Origin: Tragulus kanchil
Taxonomy: Eukaryota > Chordata > Mammalia > Artiodactyla > Tragulidae
Assembly (NCBI GenBank): GCA_022376925.1
Contig: JAIOJX010000004.1
Coordinates: 123,777,123 to 123,841,122 of the forward strand
DNA: 64,000 nucleotides
Direction of reading: 5' to 3'
The first letter of the stretch is position 1. Each line of letters starts with the position of its first letter. The notes beneath the pieces were generated by a model. It was not told the origin of the DNA and ran no database searches. It was given only the letters and a program-made list of their open reading frames with translations. This document shows positions 11,901 to 23,507 of this stretch, piece by piece. Made by a program: the position numbers and the translations under genes.

Positions 11901-12359
11901 TAAACTGCATTTTATACCTAAAATTTTCTTATTACTCAACCATCATCTTTGCACTTTCAATCCAACAAACATACTCCTTAACTCTTTAATTCAGTGCTAC
12001 CTCTCAGATTGGGTCTCTGAATCTCAGCTACCATGATGTATTAATAAAACTGTAACAGTTTGAAAAGAAAAACATCTTTCCAACTTGTTCCAAGACAAAA
12101 CAGTACAATTTCATAAATGTCAGTACAATTTCATAAATGTCAGGGACACAACATCTTCATTTTAATAGAAGTAAGACCTTTATCAAGAGAAAAATTTGTC
12201 TATCACACAACTTGCTGGCCCTAAAGCCTGTGTTTCTTTGTTCTGGGTATAAAGCTGATCTCGCTATGTCGTGGTTCTGGCATGTGGAAGAATATTCTTG
12301 CATCACACACCACTGCCAGGTGGCTGATGGCTAAAGAGAGAAGCTGCTTCTGCAGAGGC

Positions 12360-12575
12360 TGAATAGCTTAGTGGGTGGAGCTCACCAAGAAGACTGAGAA
12401 GAGCCTGACTTGCAAACCTGGCTTCTACTGGCTGTTATTTTAGGCAAGTTACTTAACTTTTCTGACCTCAGTTTCCTTATCTATAAAATGGAGTCTATTA
12501 TCACTAGATCTGTAGGTCATTGTAAAAGTCAAGTGAGGCTCTAACACATATTATGAACTCAATATGCATTGGAAT
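12360..12575 (+). mobile_element. MIR SINE
   Basis: Shows the MIR order: a tRNA-related head (agcttagtgggtggagc), the core with gcaagttacttaac, then cctcagtttccttatcta, and a tail with gaactcaatatgca. An ancient mammalian SINE. Confidence 0.85.
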
Positions 12576-13520
12576 AAGTAGCCCAGCTCTGGTTTTGACA
12601 ACCTTGAGTAGAGTTTAGTAATTTTAACACTGAGAGATTTATCTCTTTATCTTTATGGCCACAGAATTTAATAAGCAGAGGGTAAGAAAGATCCAAATCA
12701 GTTCTAACAGGCAGGTCTCAGTGTTCTGATTTGTCAAACCTAGCTAGGCTGTATAAATTGGACATCTAAGGTTCAGATGGTGTTTATCACAACAATTCCA
12801 GGGAGCAGAGCATCTATCTTAGCTTGTGACATCTCCAAGGATACAGACTTGGGAGTCCCAGTGAGTCCATGTTAGGGGATCTAATCCCTGTCTTCTCAGT
12901 TTACCTTTCTAAGAAAATAGCAAGAAGAGAAGAAACTCAAATTTGAATTTACTGAATGCTTTTAGCAATATGTAAAAGATATCCTAAGGTTGTGATTTTG
13001 TTTCCCCATATTTGAGAGCAAGTAATTTATACTTAGGAAGTGGTCTCAGAAGGCATCAGTATAAACTGCATTTTATACCTAAAATTTTCTTATTACTCAA
13101 CCATCATCTTTGCACTTTCAATCCAACAAACATACTCCTTAACTCTTTAATTCAGTGCTACCTCTCAGATTGGGTCTCTGAATCTCAGCTACCATGATGT
13201 ATTAATAAAACTGTAACAGTTTGAAAAGAAAAACATCTTTCCAACTTGTTCCAAGACAAAACAGTACAATTTCATAAATGTCAGTACAATTTCATAAATG
13301 TCAGGGACACAACATCTTCATTTTAATAGAAGTAAGACCTTTATCAAGAGAAAAATTTGTCTATCACACAACTTGCTGGCCCTAAAGCCTGTGTTTCTTT
13401 GTTCTGGGTATAAAGCTGATCTCGCTATGTCGTGGTTCTGGCATGTGGAAGAATATTCTTGCATCACACACCACTGCCAGGTGGCTGATGGCTAAAGAGA
13501 GAAGCTGCTTCTGCAGAGGC

Positions 13521-13736
13521 TGAATAGCTTAGTGGGTGGAGCTCACCAAGAAGACTGAGAAGAGCCTGACTTGCAAACCTGGCTTCTACTGGCTGTTATT
13601 TTAGGCAAGTTACTTAACTTTTCTGACCTCAGTTTCCTTATCTATAAAATGGAGTCTATTATCACTAGATCTGTAGGTCATTGTAAAAGTCAAGTGAGGC
13701 TCTAACACATATTATGAACTCAATATGCATTGGAAT
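13521..13736 (+). mobile_element. MIR SINE, second copy
   Basis: Copy of the MIR at 12360, displaced by 1,161 bp inside duplication 6. An independent insertion would not share its flanks. Confidence 0.85.
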
Positions 13737-14221
13737 AAGTAGCCCAGCTCTGGTTTTGACAACCTTGAGTAGAGTTTAGTAATTTTAACACTGAGAGATT
13801 TATCTCTTTATCTTTATGGCCACAGAATTTAATAAGCAGAGGGTAAGAAAGATCCAAATCAGTTCTAACAGGCAGGTCTCAGTGTTCTGATTTGTCAAAC
13901 CTAGCTAGGCTGTATAAATTGGACATCTAAGGTTCAGATGGTGTTTATCACAACAATTCCAGGGAGCAGAGCATCTATCTTAGCTTGTGACATCTCCAAG
14001 GATACAGACTTGGGAGTCCCAGTGAGTCCATGTTAGGGGATCTAATCCCTGTCTTCTCAGTTTACCTTTCTAAGAAAATAGCAAGAAGAGAAGAAACTCA
14101 AATTTGAATTTACTGAATGCTTTTAGCAATATGTAAAAGATATCCTAAGGTTGTGATTTTGTTTCCCCATATTTGAGAGCAAGTAATTTATACTTAGGAA
14201 GTGGTCTCAGAAGGCATCAGT

Positions 14222-15470
14222 AGGGGAGCAGAAAATGAGACAGAGAAGTGAAGGAGGTACAGTATCAAGCAGGTTATAGCTGTGAACAACTGGGGCTCAG
14301 TTTCTCTGTGGAATTAGATGCAAAATACACCAAGGTTCACCATACTTGAAATGTGAGGAAGCTAACATATTTATCCTTTACCTCAGGCATCCCTAATGGA
14401 GAGCTGTTCCTGGGTGATTTAATTCCCTGAGACTTTCAGCCTGTGGCGTACATGGGGTGAGAGAAATCCAGGTAGATGGATAGGACAGAAGAATGCTTAA
14501 TACTTTGGGTTAGTTTCCTAAGTAATAATAATAATGAAGATAAAGAAGAAATCATTCTAAAACACAATAGGCCATTATCTCTGGGGTGCCTGTTTTCCAC
14601 TCAGCACATAGTGACAAGATGTTTATCAAGTTGGTGGGAACATCAACAGTCTAAGATTTGGCTCTTCATTGAGTATTGTATTCTGCAGAAATTCAGTTGA
14701 GCACTAATTATAAATGGACAGAAGGCTAATATAGATAATACTGAAAGAATAACAATATAAGGAAAATTAGCACGAATCTAACTCAAAGTTCAGAATAAGT
14801 TCAAGTTATTACTCTGGCATATGCTTTCACTTGGGACAAGAGTGAAGGGTGGGAAATTTCGAATTACCCAACATGTTTTCTTATTGTACTTGGAAAGATG
14901 TCTAGAGCCTTTTTTTTTTTTTTTTTTTTCCATTTGTGAAATGAACCCAGTTGCTCATGTTCCTGAGATGCATTCAGACAACTGAGAATTAAAGCACCAT
15001 CTTGGGTCTTTTTTTCTCTCTACCCAGTCCACTAATCTGCCAATAAGAAAGAGACACTGATAGCATATACTGAATTTACTTGCGTGTCATGGCTTGCTGT
15101 AACAGCAATTCAATGTTATCTTTACCTTTTTCAGTCAAAGTTTTAAACAAACACTGTTAACAATGTCTTATCAATAACTTTTGATGAAGAAGAGAATCCA
15201 TAACCTACTCTGTAGAGGCAAGCTTTGAATAAGAGTTGTACATTAGGAGAGCAGCTATGTGGTTGTTTTAGGATCCATAGCTGTAAGGTAAATTAATTTA
15301 TATTTTGATACGCCCTGTGATATAGTAAGAATGGTAAGTCCAAACTATCTAAAGGTATGTCTATGAAGGCAGAATATATTCTCCCATTGGGCATTAGGTG
15401 GACAATCAGGTCTAAAGTTGAGTTTGGTCAATACTATGCCTTTGGTTGGCTGTTTATAGAGATCATATGG
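14222..15470. other. Unannotated intergenic or intronic DNA
   Basis: Contains a poly-T run at about 14911-14930 and several short AT-rich stretches. No repeat family or exon recognised; the frame at 14476-14700 shows nothing protein-like. Confidence 0.45.
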
Positions 15471-15477
15471 GCATATG

Positions 15478-15683
15478 CCTGCTTGGTCATGTCTGACTCT
15501 GTGACCCCATGGACTGTAGCCCTTCAGGCTTCTCTGTCCATGGGATTCTCCAGGCAAGAATACTGGAGTGGGTTGCCATTTCCTCCTCCAGGGAATATTC
15601 CCAACCTAGGGATCAAACCCATGTCTCTTATGTCTCCTGCATTGCAGGTGGATTCTTTACCACTGAGCTACATAGGAAGCCCT
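15478..15683 (-). mobile_element. Bov-tA SINE
   Basis: Full-length minus-strand SINE. Plus-strand landmarks are gtctgactctgtgacccc, caggcaagaatactggag and ttgcaggtggattcttta, ending in a degenerate head (actgagctacataggaa). A possible target-site duplication is ctgtttatagaga (about 15449) and ctgtttatagatc (about 15682). The forward frame over it is SINE-derived. Confidence 0.9.
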
Positions 15684-15699
15684 GTTTATAGATCAAACC

Positions 15700-16620
15700 A
15701 GCAGCAAAGCAGAAGAGGGACATTGGATTTGGGGGAATTGGTTTTAATGACTGCAACTTGTTAATGAATTGTTGGTGGATTGGCAGTTATTAATGACTAA
15801 ACAATCAACTGGGAAATAGTTAATGGTCAAAGATTTATTTTGTAACTAGAAAAATAAGAAACAAATTACATTAAGCATGTAATGTCATATAACAAATCAC
15901 TAATAAGATAAATAAAAATGCCAAGATCCCTGCATTCTTGGTGAATAAGGCAGATGTTAATAGAAATAAATAAAAAATAGAGGTTTATTTTTCTTGGATA
16001 CTTTGTAATTTAAGTTGTTTTGCCTTTTCTTGAGAAAAAAGTACAAGGAGACATTTAATCTCAAAAGATTAAATTTGAACTGGGCAGGGGTGAACAAATA
16101 TAGTTCACACCCTATCCTCTCAACAATAATCAGTAAACACGATTGAAATGACTTACAAGGGAAAAGTTCTAAAAATCCAGAACTAGGAAAATTTAAACCT
16201 GATGTTTCTTACTTCCTTCCAACTTCTCCTGTCTGTTGCAACACTTGACTTTTCTTCTGCATCTGTGCCCTTGGATTTCTGGATTGTTGGATTCATTGTC
16301 TCTCTGGTTATTGTTCCTGAGATGATGAGGTCCAAGCTGGGCACATCTACAGCTGAGATCCCCCTGCCCTTACTTCTCATGTCCCTACTTGCTCCCTTGC
16401 TGCATTTCCTTCTTTCTGTCAAAGTTATCATTGCTCTCCAGACATACAAGCCCAGAATCTCAGTGTGAAAACTCTGCCAACTCCTGCTTCCCTCTCAAAT
16501 CTAGCCTGTTCTCAGTTTTCTCTTCTCTTTTTTTTATAATGTCTTTCACACATGGCCTCTTGTCTCTCTCCTTCTCTCCCTCACTTCCATTCCCGCCTAC
16601 CCACTTCAACCCCACCTCAG
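15700..16620. other. AT-rich then pyrimidine-rich DNA
   Basis: No named repeat. The 88-codon frame at 16202-16468 is hydrophobic because the DNA is CT-rich. I see no conserved motif, splice context or family match. Confidence 0.4.
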
Positions 16621-16845
16621 GGCTTAGTGGTTAGTAGCATGTGTTTCAAGCTCAGACAGCAAGAGTTTGCTACCAACCCCCATGCCTCTGAGCTGGGTGA
16701 CTTTGGATGTTGAAGTGTCTGAGCTTCAAATGTCATCATTTCACTTTAAAAGTAGGCATAATATTATGTGCTGGTAGTGTTGTTGTGAGAATAAACTAAC
16801 ATACTCACATTGTGTAGCATGGTATCTGGCACATGTTAAGTTCCC
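16621..16845 (+). mobile_element. MIR SINE
   Basis: Diverged MIR: gcttagtggttagtagcatg head, ctgggtgactttggat core, then gagaataaactaacatactc and a tatctggcacatgtta tail. Confidence 0.75.
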
Positions 16846-16862
16846 CTAAATAAAGTGACTAT

Positions 16863-17222
16863 AAAAGTCATCATTCAAGGACTTCCCCCTGGTGGTCCAG
16901 TGGATAAGGACACCGCCTTGCAGTGCAAGGGGCGCCGGTTCGATCTCTGACCTGGGAAGATCCCACGTGCTGTGGAGCGGCTGGACTGATGTGTCCAATC
17001 ACCGAGCCAGAACTCTGGAGCGCATGCGCCCAGAGCCTGTGCTCTGCGACAACAGACGCCACCGCGATGGGAGGCCCGCAGGAGCCAAAAAACAAAGACG
17101 GATGAAAACAGAGAAATGAAAGACCAATAGAAGTGGCCAGCCCGCTGCCCTCCCTCCCCAACCCGACCCCCGCCCAAAATAAATAAATAAATAAATCTTT
17201 AAAAAAAAAGTCATCATTCAAG
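16863..17222 (+). mobile_element. CHR-type tRNA-Glu SINE with target-site duplication
   Basis: The SINE body spans about 16880-17206. The head resembles tRNA-Glu, with an A-box-like ggtggtccagtgg and a perfect B-box-like ggttcgatctc. A GC-rich body follows (gatcccacgtgctgtgga and the gcatgcgcccagagcctg region), then a C-rich section and an (AAAT)n-CTTTAAA-An tail. The duplication aaaagtcatcattcaag flanks it (16863-16879, and one base shorter at about 17207-17222). Its 3' body is longer than the compact cetacean CHR-2 I know. All frames across it are artefacts. Confidence 0.9.
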
Positions 17223-17529
17223 AGGTTAATTCATTGTGTAGCTTTTTCTTTGGTTCCTTATATACAAGTGCTCATTTTTATATGTAATCTTGTATCCCAA
17301 ATTTTATTTTATTTTCTTGTAGAAAATTTTTATTGCTTTTTGTGAAGGATTCATCTTCCATTCTGGAGGAAAGGATCCTGTAGAGAGAGAAAAACAAGAA
17401 CTCAAACATTTCTTCCTTTCTGCAAGGCTCAGAAAATCAAAGAAGGCTCTCCTCTGTTTCTCCTGGCAGTATTCACATTTAAGTTTTTAGGGTGCTTTTA
17501 TAGTTGCCATTTCTCTACAAGATCAAATT

Positions 17530-17835
17530 ATATTGCTCCCAAATGTTGAAGTCCTATACTCCAATACTTCAACATATGATCTTTGGAAAAAGATTTGTTG
17601 CAGATATAGTTAGTTCTTGATGAGGTTATACTGTAGTAGCCCCTAATCCAGTATGATTATTGTCATTATGAGAAGATGAAATTTGGGCCCAGGTGCACAC
17701 ACATGGAGAACATCATGTGAACATGAAGGCAGACATCAGGATGATGCAGCCAAAGTCAAGGAATGCCACAGCTGGACAACAAACCACCATCTTCTAGGAG
17801 AGAGGCAATGAAGAGATTCTCCTTTGCACTGACAG
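17530..17835 (+). repeat. MaLR-like (MLT1-type) LTR fragment
   Basis: Resembles the internal part of MLT1/MST-type LTRs: a cccctaatccagtatgatta segment, a tcattatgagaagatgaaat segment, then gtgcacacacatggaga and the ccaaagtcaaggaatgccac region. Diverged and partial; assigned from family resemblance only. Confidence 0.6.
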
Positions 17836-18780
17836 GAAGCATGGGCCTGTTGACCCAAGCAGGGTCTGAAGGAATTACTTCCACAGTAGCTTGAGGGCTG
17901 TGGTGGCTAGGGAGGGACCAGGCAGGCAGAGAGTTGATATCAGGTAGAAGTCAGGGGCCTAGACTGTGTCCTCAGGCCACACCTCTGTTTCCATCCCTGC
18001 TCATCTCCCACAAGGAGAGAAACAGGAAGTTAGATGAGAAGAAGGTCTGGCTAGCCTCTGGGAAGCCCCAAAGTGTAGATAGCCATTTTCCCATTGCCGA
18101 AGGCCCATCTTTCTCAGAGTGGAGTCCCCCAGGACCATTAAAGGGCACAGGACTTTGTGCTCCCAGCCCAACGAGTCATGAATGGTTTTTAGTTTGTAGA
18201 ATTTTCCATCTAACATAGTTTCCCAGTGCATTGAATTCTCATAGCCAACCAATATCATCTCTGCTCTATCCAACCCACAGGCCAGAACAAATTATAATTA
18301 CACTCTTAAGGCAAGAAGGGCAAGTTGACTCATAACATCAAACCAAGAGGCACAAAATATGTGCCAGTGCTAGTTGTTTTCTACATTTCAGTTTTTCCCT
18401 TTTAATTGTGAATTTATGATTGTTTAATGAATAACAGAATCAGCTGGAAGTCTGATATCAAGATAAGTGGGATTTTATTTTAATCAGAAAATTAATCCCT
18501 TTCAAAATTATTGTCTGAAGAGTAACCAGATCTACCATCGTGGGAGCTTATTTTGGTATCTCCATGGTGAGGAGGACAGCAGCCCAAAGTGGCTCGGGAG
18601 ACAAATTACCTATAGGCAATGCAGAGCACACTGGTGGAGTCTGGCTCAATACCCTTTGTCAGACTGAACTGCACTCACTGGAAAGGAACACCTAGCAACA
18701 TGTCTGAGGTGAATAGTGCAGAATTATGTTTCCTTGCTTTCCGTGGGTTTTGCCCTTTTGTTTTTGTATTTGAAAAGCTT
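17836..18780. other. Unannotated DNA
   Basis: No recognised repeat or exon. Overlapping frames at 17934-18218 (+) and 18001-18273 (-) show no domain and are probably chance. Confidence 0.4.
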
Positions 18781-18920
18781 TTACAATAAAAAGGTGCCAC
18801 CATCCCCCTTCATAAGGTCCAGTCAAGCCTAGACAACATGAGTGCAATCTTAGAATCCAGTGAATTGAAATCTAATTGACCTCTCTGTACTAAGTTTGCC
18901 AGATAAGAAGACCAAATACC

Positions 18921-19080
18921 TATTTAAATCTGAATTTTCAGTTAAAAAATGAATAATTTTTTAAAAAAGGGTCTCCCAAATATTGCATAGGATATACTTA
19001 TAAACAATTATCAATTATTTATCTTAAATTCAAATTTAACTGGATGCCCTAAATTTTTATTTGCTAAATCTGGCAACCCT
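18921..19080. repeat. Imperfect palindromic old interspersed repeat
   Basis: The left arm (about 18921-18965, containing aaatctgaattttcag) and the right arm (about 18998-19040, containing cttaaattcaaattt) are inverted relatives around a ctcccaaatattgcatagga centre. It is followed by a gctaaatctggcaaccctac segment. I recognise this as a widespread mammalian repeat pattern but cannot name the family with confidence. Confidence 0.6.
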
Positions 19081-19198
19081 ACTCTCTCAGGGACATAGAT
19101 TTTTCTATTCCATTAATCAAAATAGAAGATATTACTTGGTTCCTTTTTTTCCTCAGAAAAGAAGAATTTTGAAAGTAACTAGAACAGTTTTAAAAAAT

Positions 19199-19764
19199 AT
19201 GTTCTCCTTCTAATCCTATTCTGCAAATACGTTCACTGGTACCATTTTTCTAGATTCTATATAAAGGTGTTAATATACAATATTTGTTTTTCTCTTTCTG
19301 ACTTACTTTGCTCTGTTTGATGGGCTTTAGGTCCATCCACATCACTATAATTGATTCAGTTCTGTCCCTTTAGGACGGGAATAGAGGCGCAGACAGAGAG
19401 AACGGAATTGTGGACACAGTGTGGGGTCAAGGAGAATGGGAGAACACATCGAGGAAGTAGCATAGACATATATACAGCACTATGTGTAAAACAGATAGCT
19501 AGCAGGAAACTGCTGCATAGCACTGGAAGATCAGCAAGGTTCTCTGTGATGACCTAGTGGGGTGAGATGGGCAGGGAGTGGGAGAAACGCTCCAGCAGGA
19601 GGGTATGTATGTGTGCATGCATGTGTGCATATACATATATATACATATATATGTATATATATATATACACACACACACATATAGCTGATTCATGCGGTTT
19701 TACAGCAGAAACTAACAACACTGTAAAGCAATTGTATTCAAATTAAAAAAAAAATGTTCTCCTT
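19199..19764 (+). mobile_element. 5'-inverted L1 3' UTR insertion with target-site duplication
   Basis: About 19212-19365 is antisense L1 (a tctttctgacttactttgct region and aggtccatccacatc). From about 19370 it is sense L1 3' UTR (gggaatagaggcgcagacag, then gtgtaaaacagatagcta, ending in an A run). The flanks are atgttctcctt at 19199-19209 and 19754-19764. A second twin-priming product in the window. It includes a TA/CA/TG simple repeat at 19610-19680. Confidence 0.88.
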
Positions 19765-20262
19765 GATCATTCAACTAAAGCATTTGGGTATTGGTTAAAA
19801 TGTCAACTCATGAGTCTCACTCAAATCATGTTTTTTTAGGTTTTAAACAATAAAAAGGTGCCACCATCCCCCTTCATAAGGGCCAGTCAAGCCTAGACAA
19901 CATGAGTGCAATCTTAGAATCCAGTGAATTGAAATCTAATTGACCTCTCTGTACTAAGTTTGCCAGATAAGAAGACCAAATACCTATTTAAATCTGAATT
20001 TTCAGTTAAAAAATGAATAATTTTTTAAAAAAGGGTCTCCCAAATATTGCATAGGATATACTTATAAACAATTATCAATTATTTATCTTAAATTCAAATT
20101 TAACTGGATGCCCTAAATTTTTATTTGCTAAATCTGGCAACCCTACTCTCTCAGGGACATAGATTTTTCTATTCCATTAATCAAAATAGAAGATATTACT
20201 TGGTTCCTTTTTTTCCTCAGAAAAGAAGAATTTTGAAAGTAACTAGAACAGTTTTAAAAAAT

Positions 20263-20829
20263 ATGTTCTCCTTCTAATCCTATTCTGCAAATACGTTCAC
20301 TGGTACCATTTTTCTAGATTCTATATAAAGGTGTTAATATACAATATTTGTTTTTCTCTTTCTGACTTACTTTGCTCTGTTTGATGGGCTTTAGGTCCAT
20401 CCACATCACTATAATTGATTCAGTTCTGTCCCTTTAGGACGGGAATAGAGGCGCAGACAGAGAGAACGGAATTGTGGACACAGTGTGGGGTCAAGGAGAA
20501 TGGGAGAACACATCGAGGAAGTAGCATAGACATATATACAGCACTATGTGTAAAACAGATAGCTAGCAGGAAACTGCTGCATAGCACTGGAAGATCAGCA
20601 AGGTTCTCTGTGATGACCTAGTGGGGTGAGATGGGCAGGGAGTGGGAGAAACGCTCCAGCAGGAGGGTATGTATGTGTGCATGCATGTGTGCATATACAT
20701 ATATATACATATATATGTATATATATATATACACACACACACATATAGCTGATTCATGCGGTTTTACAGCAGAAACTAACAACACTGTAAAGCAATTGTA
20801 TTCAAATTAAAAAAAAAATGTTCTCCTTG
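20263..20829 (+). mobile_element. 5'-inverted L1, second copy
   Basis: Copy of the L1 at 19199 shifted by 1,064 bp, including its target-site duplications and microsatellite. It is a duplicated locus and not a new insertion. Confidence 0.88.
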
Positions 20830-20897
20830 ATCATTCAACTAAAGCATTTGGGTATTGGTTAAAATGTCAACTCATGAGTCTCACTCAAATCATGTTT

Positions 20898-22111
20898 AAT
20901 ACTTGGATTCTCAGGCTCCTTATAAGAACCTTACACACTGTAAAGAAACGACCCCTAGAAAGTGGATCTCAGTTAAAGTCTGATGTGAGTATCCTTTCTC
21001 ACTGCAGAATGCAGTATTCTGAGGAAGTGTTGAGATTTGACAGAACTGGAGACTATTGAATTTTTATCGTGTTATTGGTTATTTAAAATTACACTATTTC
21101 TACTGATTTTTCTAGAAATTGTCAAAATATGTACTTCTATTTAATTAAATTGGTTTTTAAAAAAACCAAAGGTATAGCTTTTATTCAACAAAACAATTTG
21201 GCCATAACATTTCTTATTGTGCTCATCTCCAGGCCCAAGACTAGGGCCACACTATCATTTGCAATAGAACAGTTACAAGAATAGAGAAAAGGAGAAATCT
21301 GTGGATAGTCTGAGCAGTTTGATAACAGTAAGTTTTGTTTTACTCTTTTTATGTGTGTAGGAGGGATCAGCTGATATTGGTGGGTGGCTTCTATAGAAGT
21401 AAACACTGAGATGGAATTTAAGCTATAAATGTCCGTAAAGGGAAGGAGATAAAGCAGGACTGGAGAGAGAGAACTGCATTCAGGAGAAATATAGTCACTC
21501 TAACCTTGAAAGGAAGAATAAATTTTGTCTTTATGCTTTTTGGGACAAACTGATAAATTTAAAATTAGAAAAATGATCAGTCTAGACACTTTTCCTCTGA
21601 GAAGGTTGGGTAGTGTTATCAGAAAAAATCAGTTTATTATCTTTTAATTCTATAAAAGTGTTTAAGAGTTTAGCTGTCCTGTGACATATCTGGCCATATC
21701 TTTCTATTACCAGCCTCACCTTGGGCTACGTCTGCAGATACCTCTCATCAAAATCCTTCAGTGGCTTATCTTTGTCCTCCTTTTCTTGTGTATGCTAATA
21801 AAGAGAATTTTTGATTTGTATTTAATTTTAGTTCTTTGAAACTTCTAAGGTAATATACAAAAATATCTTCATGACCATAGAATAACAAGTTTTCTTAGAC
21901 AGAATATAAGAAATACTATTAAAAGAACTATTTAAATTATATTATATTGAAAATAACAATGACATCCACTCATATGTCATTATAAGTTGAAAGACTATGA
22001 GAGAAAATATTTTCCCATATACCTTATCAAAGATTAGCTCTTTCTTGTGTGTGTGAGAATATTCAACTGCCCCAGGGATATATTTTCATAGTTATTTTAC
22101 TATGAGGTTCC
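20898..22111. other. Unannotated AT-rich DNA
   Basis: Includes a short perfect palindrome near 21149-21168 (ttggtttttaaaaaaaccaa). No gene or named repeat seen. Confidence 0.45.
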
Positions 22112-22590
22112 TGTTGATGCTGTTCAGTTACTCAGTTGTGTCTGACTCTTTGTGATCCCATGGAATACAGCACGCCAGGCTTCCCTGTCCTTCACTGTCT
22201 CCTGGAACCTGCTCAGACTCATGTCCATTGATTCAGTGATGCCATCCAACTGTCTTATCCTCTGTCATCCCCTTCTCCTCCTGCCTTAAATCTTTCCCAG
22301 CATCAGGGTCTTTTCCAATGAGTTGTCTTTTCACATCAGGTGGCCAAAGTATTGGAGCGCCAGCTTCAGCATCAGTCCTTTAAATGAATGTTTAGAGTTG
22401 ATTTCCTTTAGGATTGGCTAGTCTGGTCTCCTTGAAGTTCAAGAGGCTCTCAAGAATCTTCTCCAGTACCACAGTTTGAAGGCATCAGTTCTTCAGTGCT
22501 CAGCCTTCTTTATCACCCAGCTCTCACATCCAAACATGATTACTGGAAAAACCATAGCTTTGACTGCACAGACCTTTGCTGACAAAGTCA
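22112..22590 (-). mobile_element. BovB (RTE LINE) 3' fragment
   Basis: Antisense BovB-derived sequence: tgtctgactctttgtgatcc, the catcagggtcttttccaatg region, gtggccaaagtattggag, and a ctggaaaaaccatagctttg segment. It represents the degenerate C-terminal part of the BovB ORF plus 3' UTR. BovB is the horizontally transferred RTE family that expanded in ruminants. Confidence 0.88.
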
Positions 22591-23172
22591 TGTGAGGTTC
22601 CTCAGTGGATTTCACTTTCATTTTTCTTACTTATCATTTGTAGCACTTCTTGGATCTGTGGCTTGATACTTTTCACTAATTTTAGAAAATTCTTGGCCAT
22701 TATCTCATATTTCTTCCACCAATTTTCCCTCTCTTCCAGAAATCCAATTACATAGGCTAAATCTTCTCACTGGTGTCCATCTGTCTCTGAAATGATTTTC
22801 CATAGTTTCATTGTTTTTGTCTCTGCACTTGTCTGTATATTCTCTTCCTTTTAAAACAGTTATAAAATGGTCTCCTAGCATTGTCTGAAAGGCTTCCCTC
22901 ATAGCTCAGTTGGTATTCTGTTAAAAACGATTTACTGAGTTTTTATATTTTTCATTTCTAGTACTTCAAGTCTTTTTTCTCTAATAAATTCTGGTTCTCT
23001 GATAAAATTATTCTTCTTAGTAGTTTTTCCATTATCTACTTTTCCTCTCTTGTTTTTAGAGTATTTTTTTTTATCTTGTTGGATGCTTGGCAAGTGAAGG
23101 AATGCTAAACATCATGTATGAAAAATTGAGAATTAGAGATTCCACAAAATATTATCTTTTTCCAATGAAGAT

Positions 23173-23507
23173 TTACTTTTGTTTCTTTTTTATTTTTTTA
23201 TTTTTGGGGGGGGGGCGGGTTGGAGAGGGAGGGGGATGGGTGGGCCACTTCTATTGGTCTTTCATTTATCTATTTTCATCCATCTTTGTTCTTTGGCCTG
23301 TGTGGGCCTCCCATCGCAGTGGCCTCTGTTGTTGCAGAGCAGCTGCTCTGGGCGCATGTGCTCCAGAGCTCCAGCTGGGTAATTGGACACATGGGTCCAG
23401 CCGCTCCACAGCACGTGGCATCTTCCCAGGCCAGGGATCGAACTTTGCACTGCAAGGCGATGTCCTTACCCACTGGATCACCAGGGAAGCCCTTACTTTT
23501 GTTTCTT
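23173..23507 (-). mobile_element. CHR-type tRNA-Glu SINE with target-site duplication
   Basis: Minus-strand SINE, body about 23188-23492: poly-T/G-rich tail on the left and a head ending ggatcaccagggaagccc on the right. The duplication ttacttttgtttctt lies at 23173-23187 and 23493-23507. Reading frames here (up to 145 codons) are SINE-derived. Confidence 0.9.

Larger units (their letters stand above)
11902..14221 (+). repeat. Tandem duplication 6, unit 1,161 bp
   Basis: 11901-13061 repeats at 13062-14221 with constant offset 1,161 and no differences that I noticed. The junction reads aggcatcagt then ataaactgca. The unit contains a MIR and a short internal direct repeat at 12103-12141 (cagtacaatttcataaatgt, twice). 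Confidence 0.92.
18783..20897 (+). repeat. Tandem duplication 7, unit about 1,064 bp
   Basis: 18783-19833 repeats at about 19847-20897. A short stretch at about 19834-19846 (tttaggttttaaa) belongs cleanly to neither copy. The shortest unit in the series. Confidence 0.88.

Noticed and set aside
16202..16468. 88-codon hydrophobic frame that could look like a membrane protein
   Set aside because: Hydrophobicity comes from CT-rich DNA. There is no signal, motif, splice context or opposite-strand support.
16880..16960. tRNA-Glu gene candidate from A-box and B-box-like motifs
   Set aside because: It lacks an acceptor stem and continues into a SINE body with target-site duplications; it is a SINE head.
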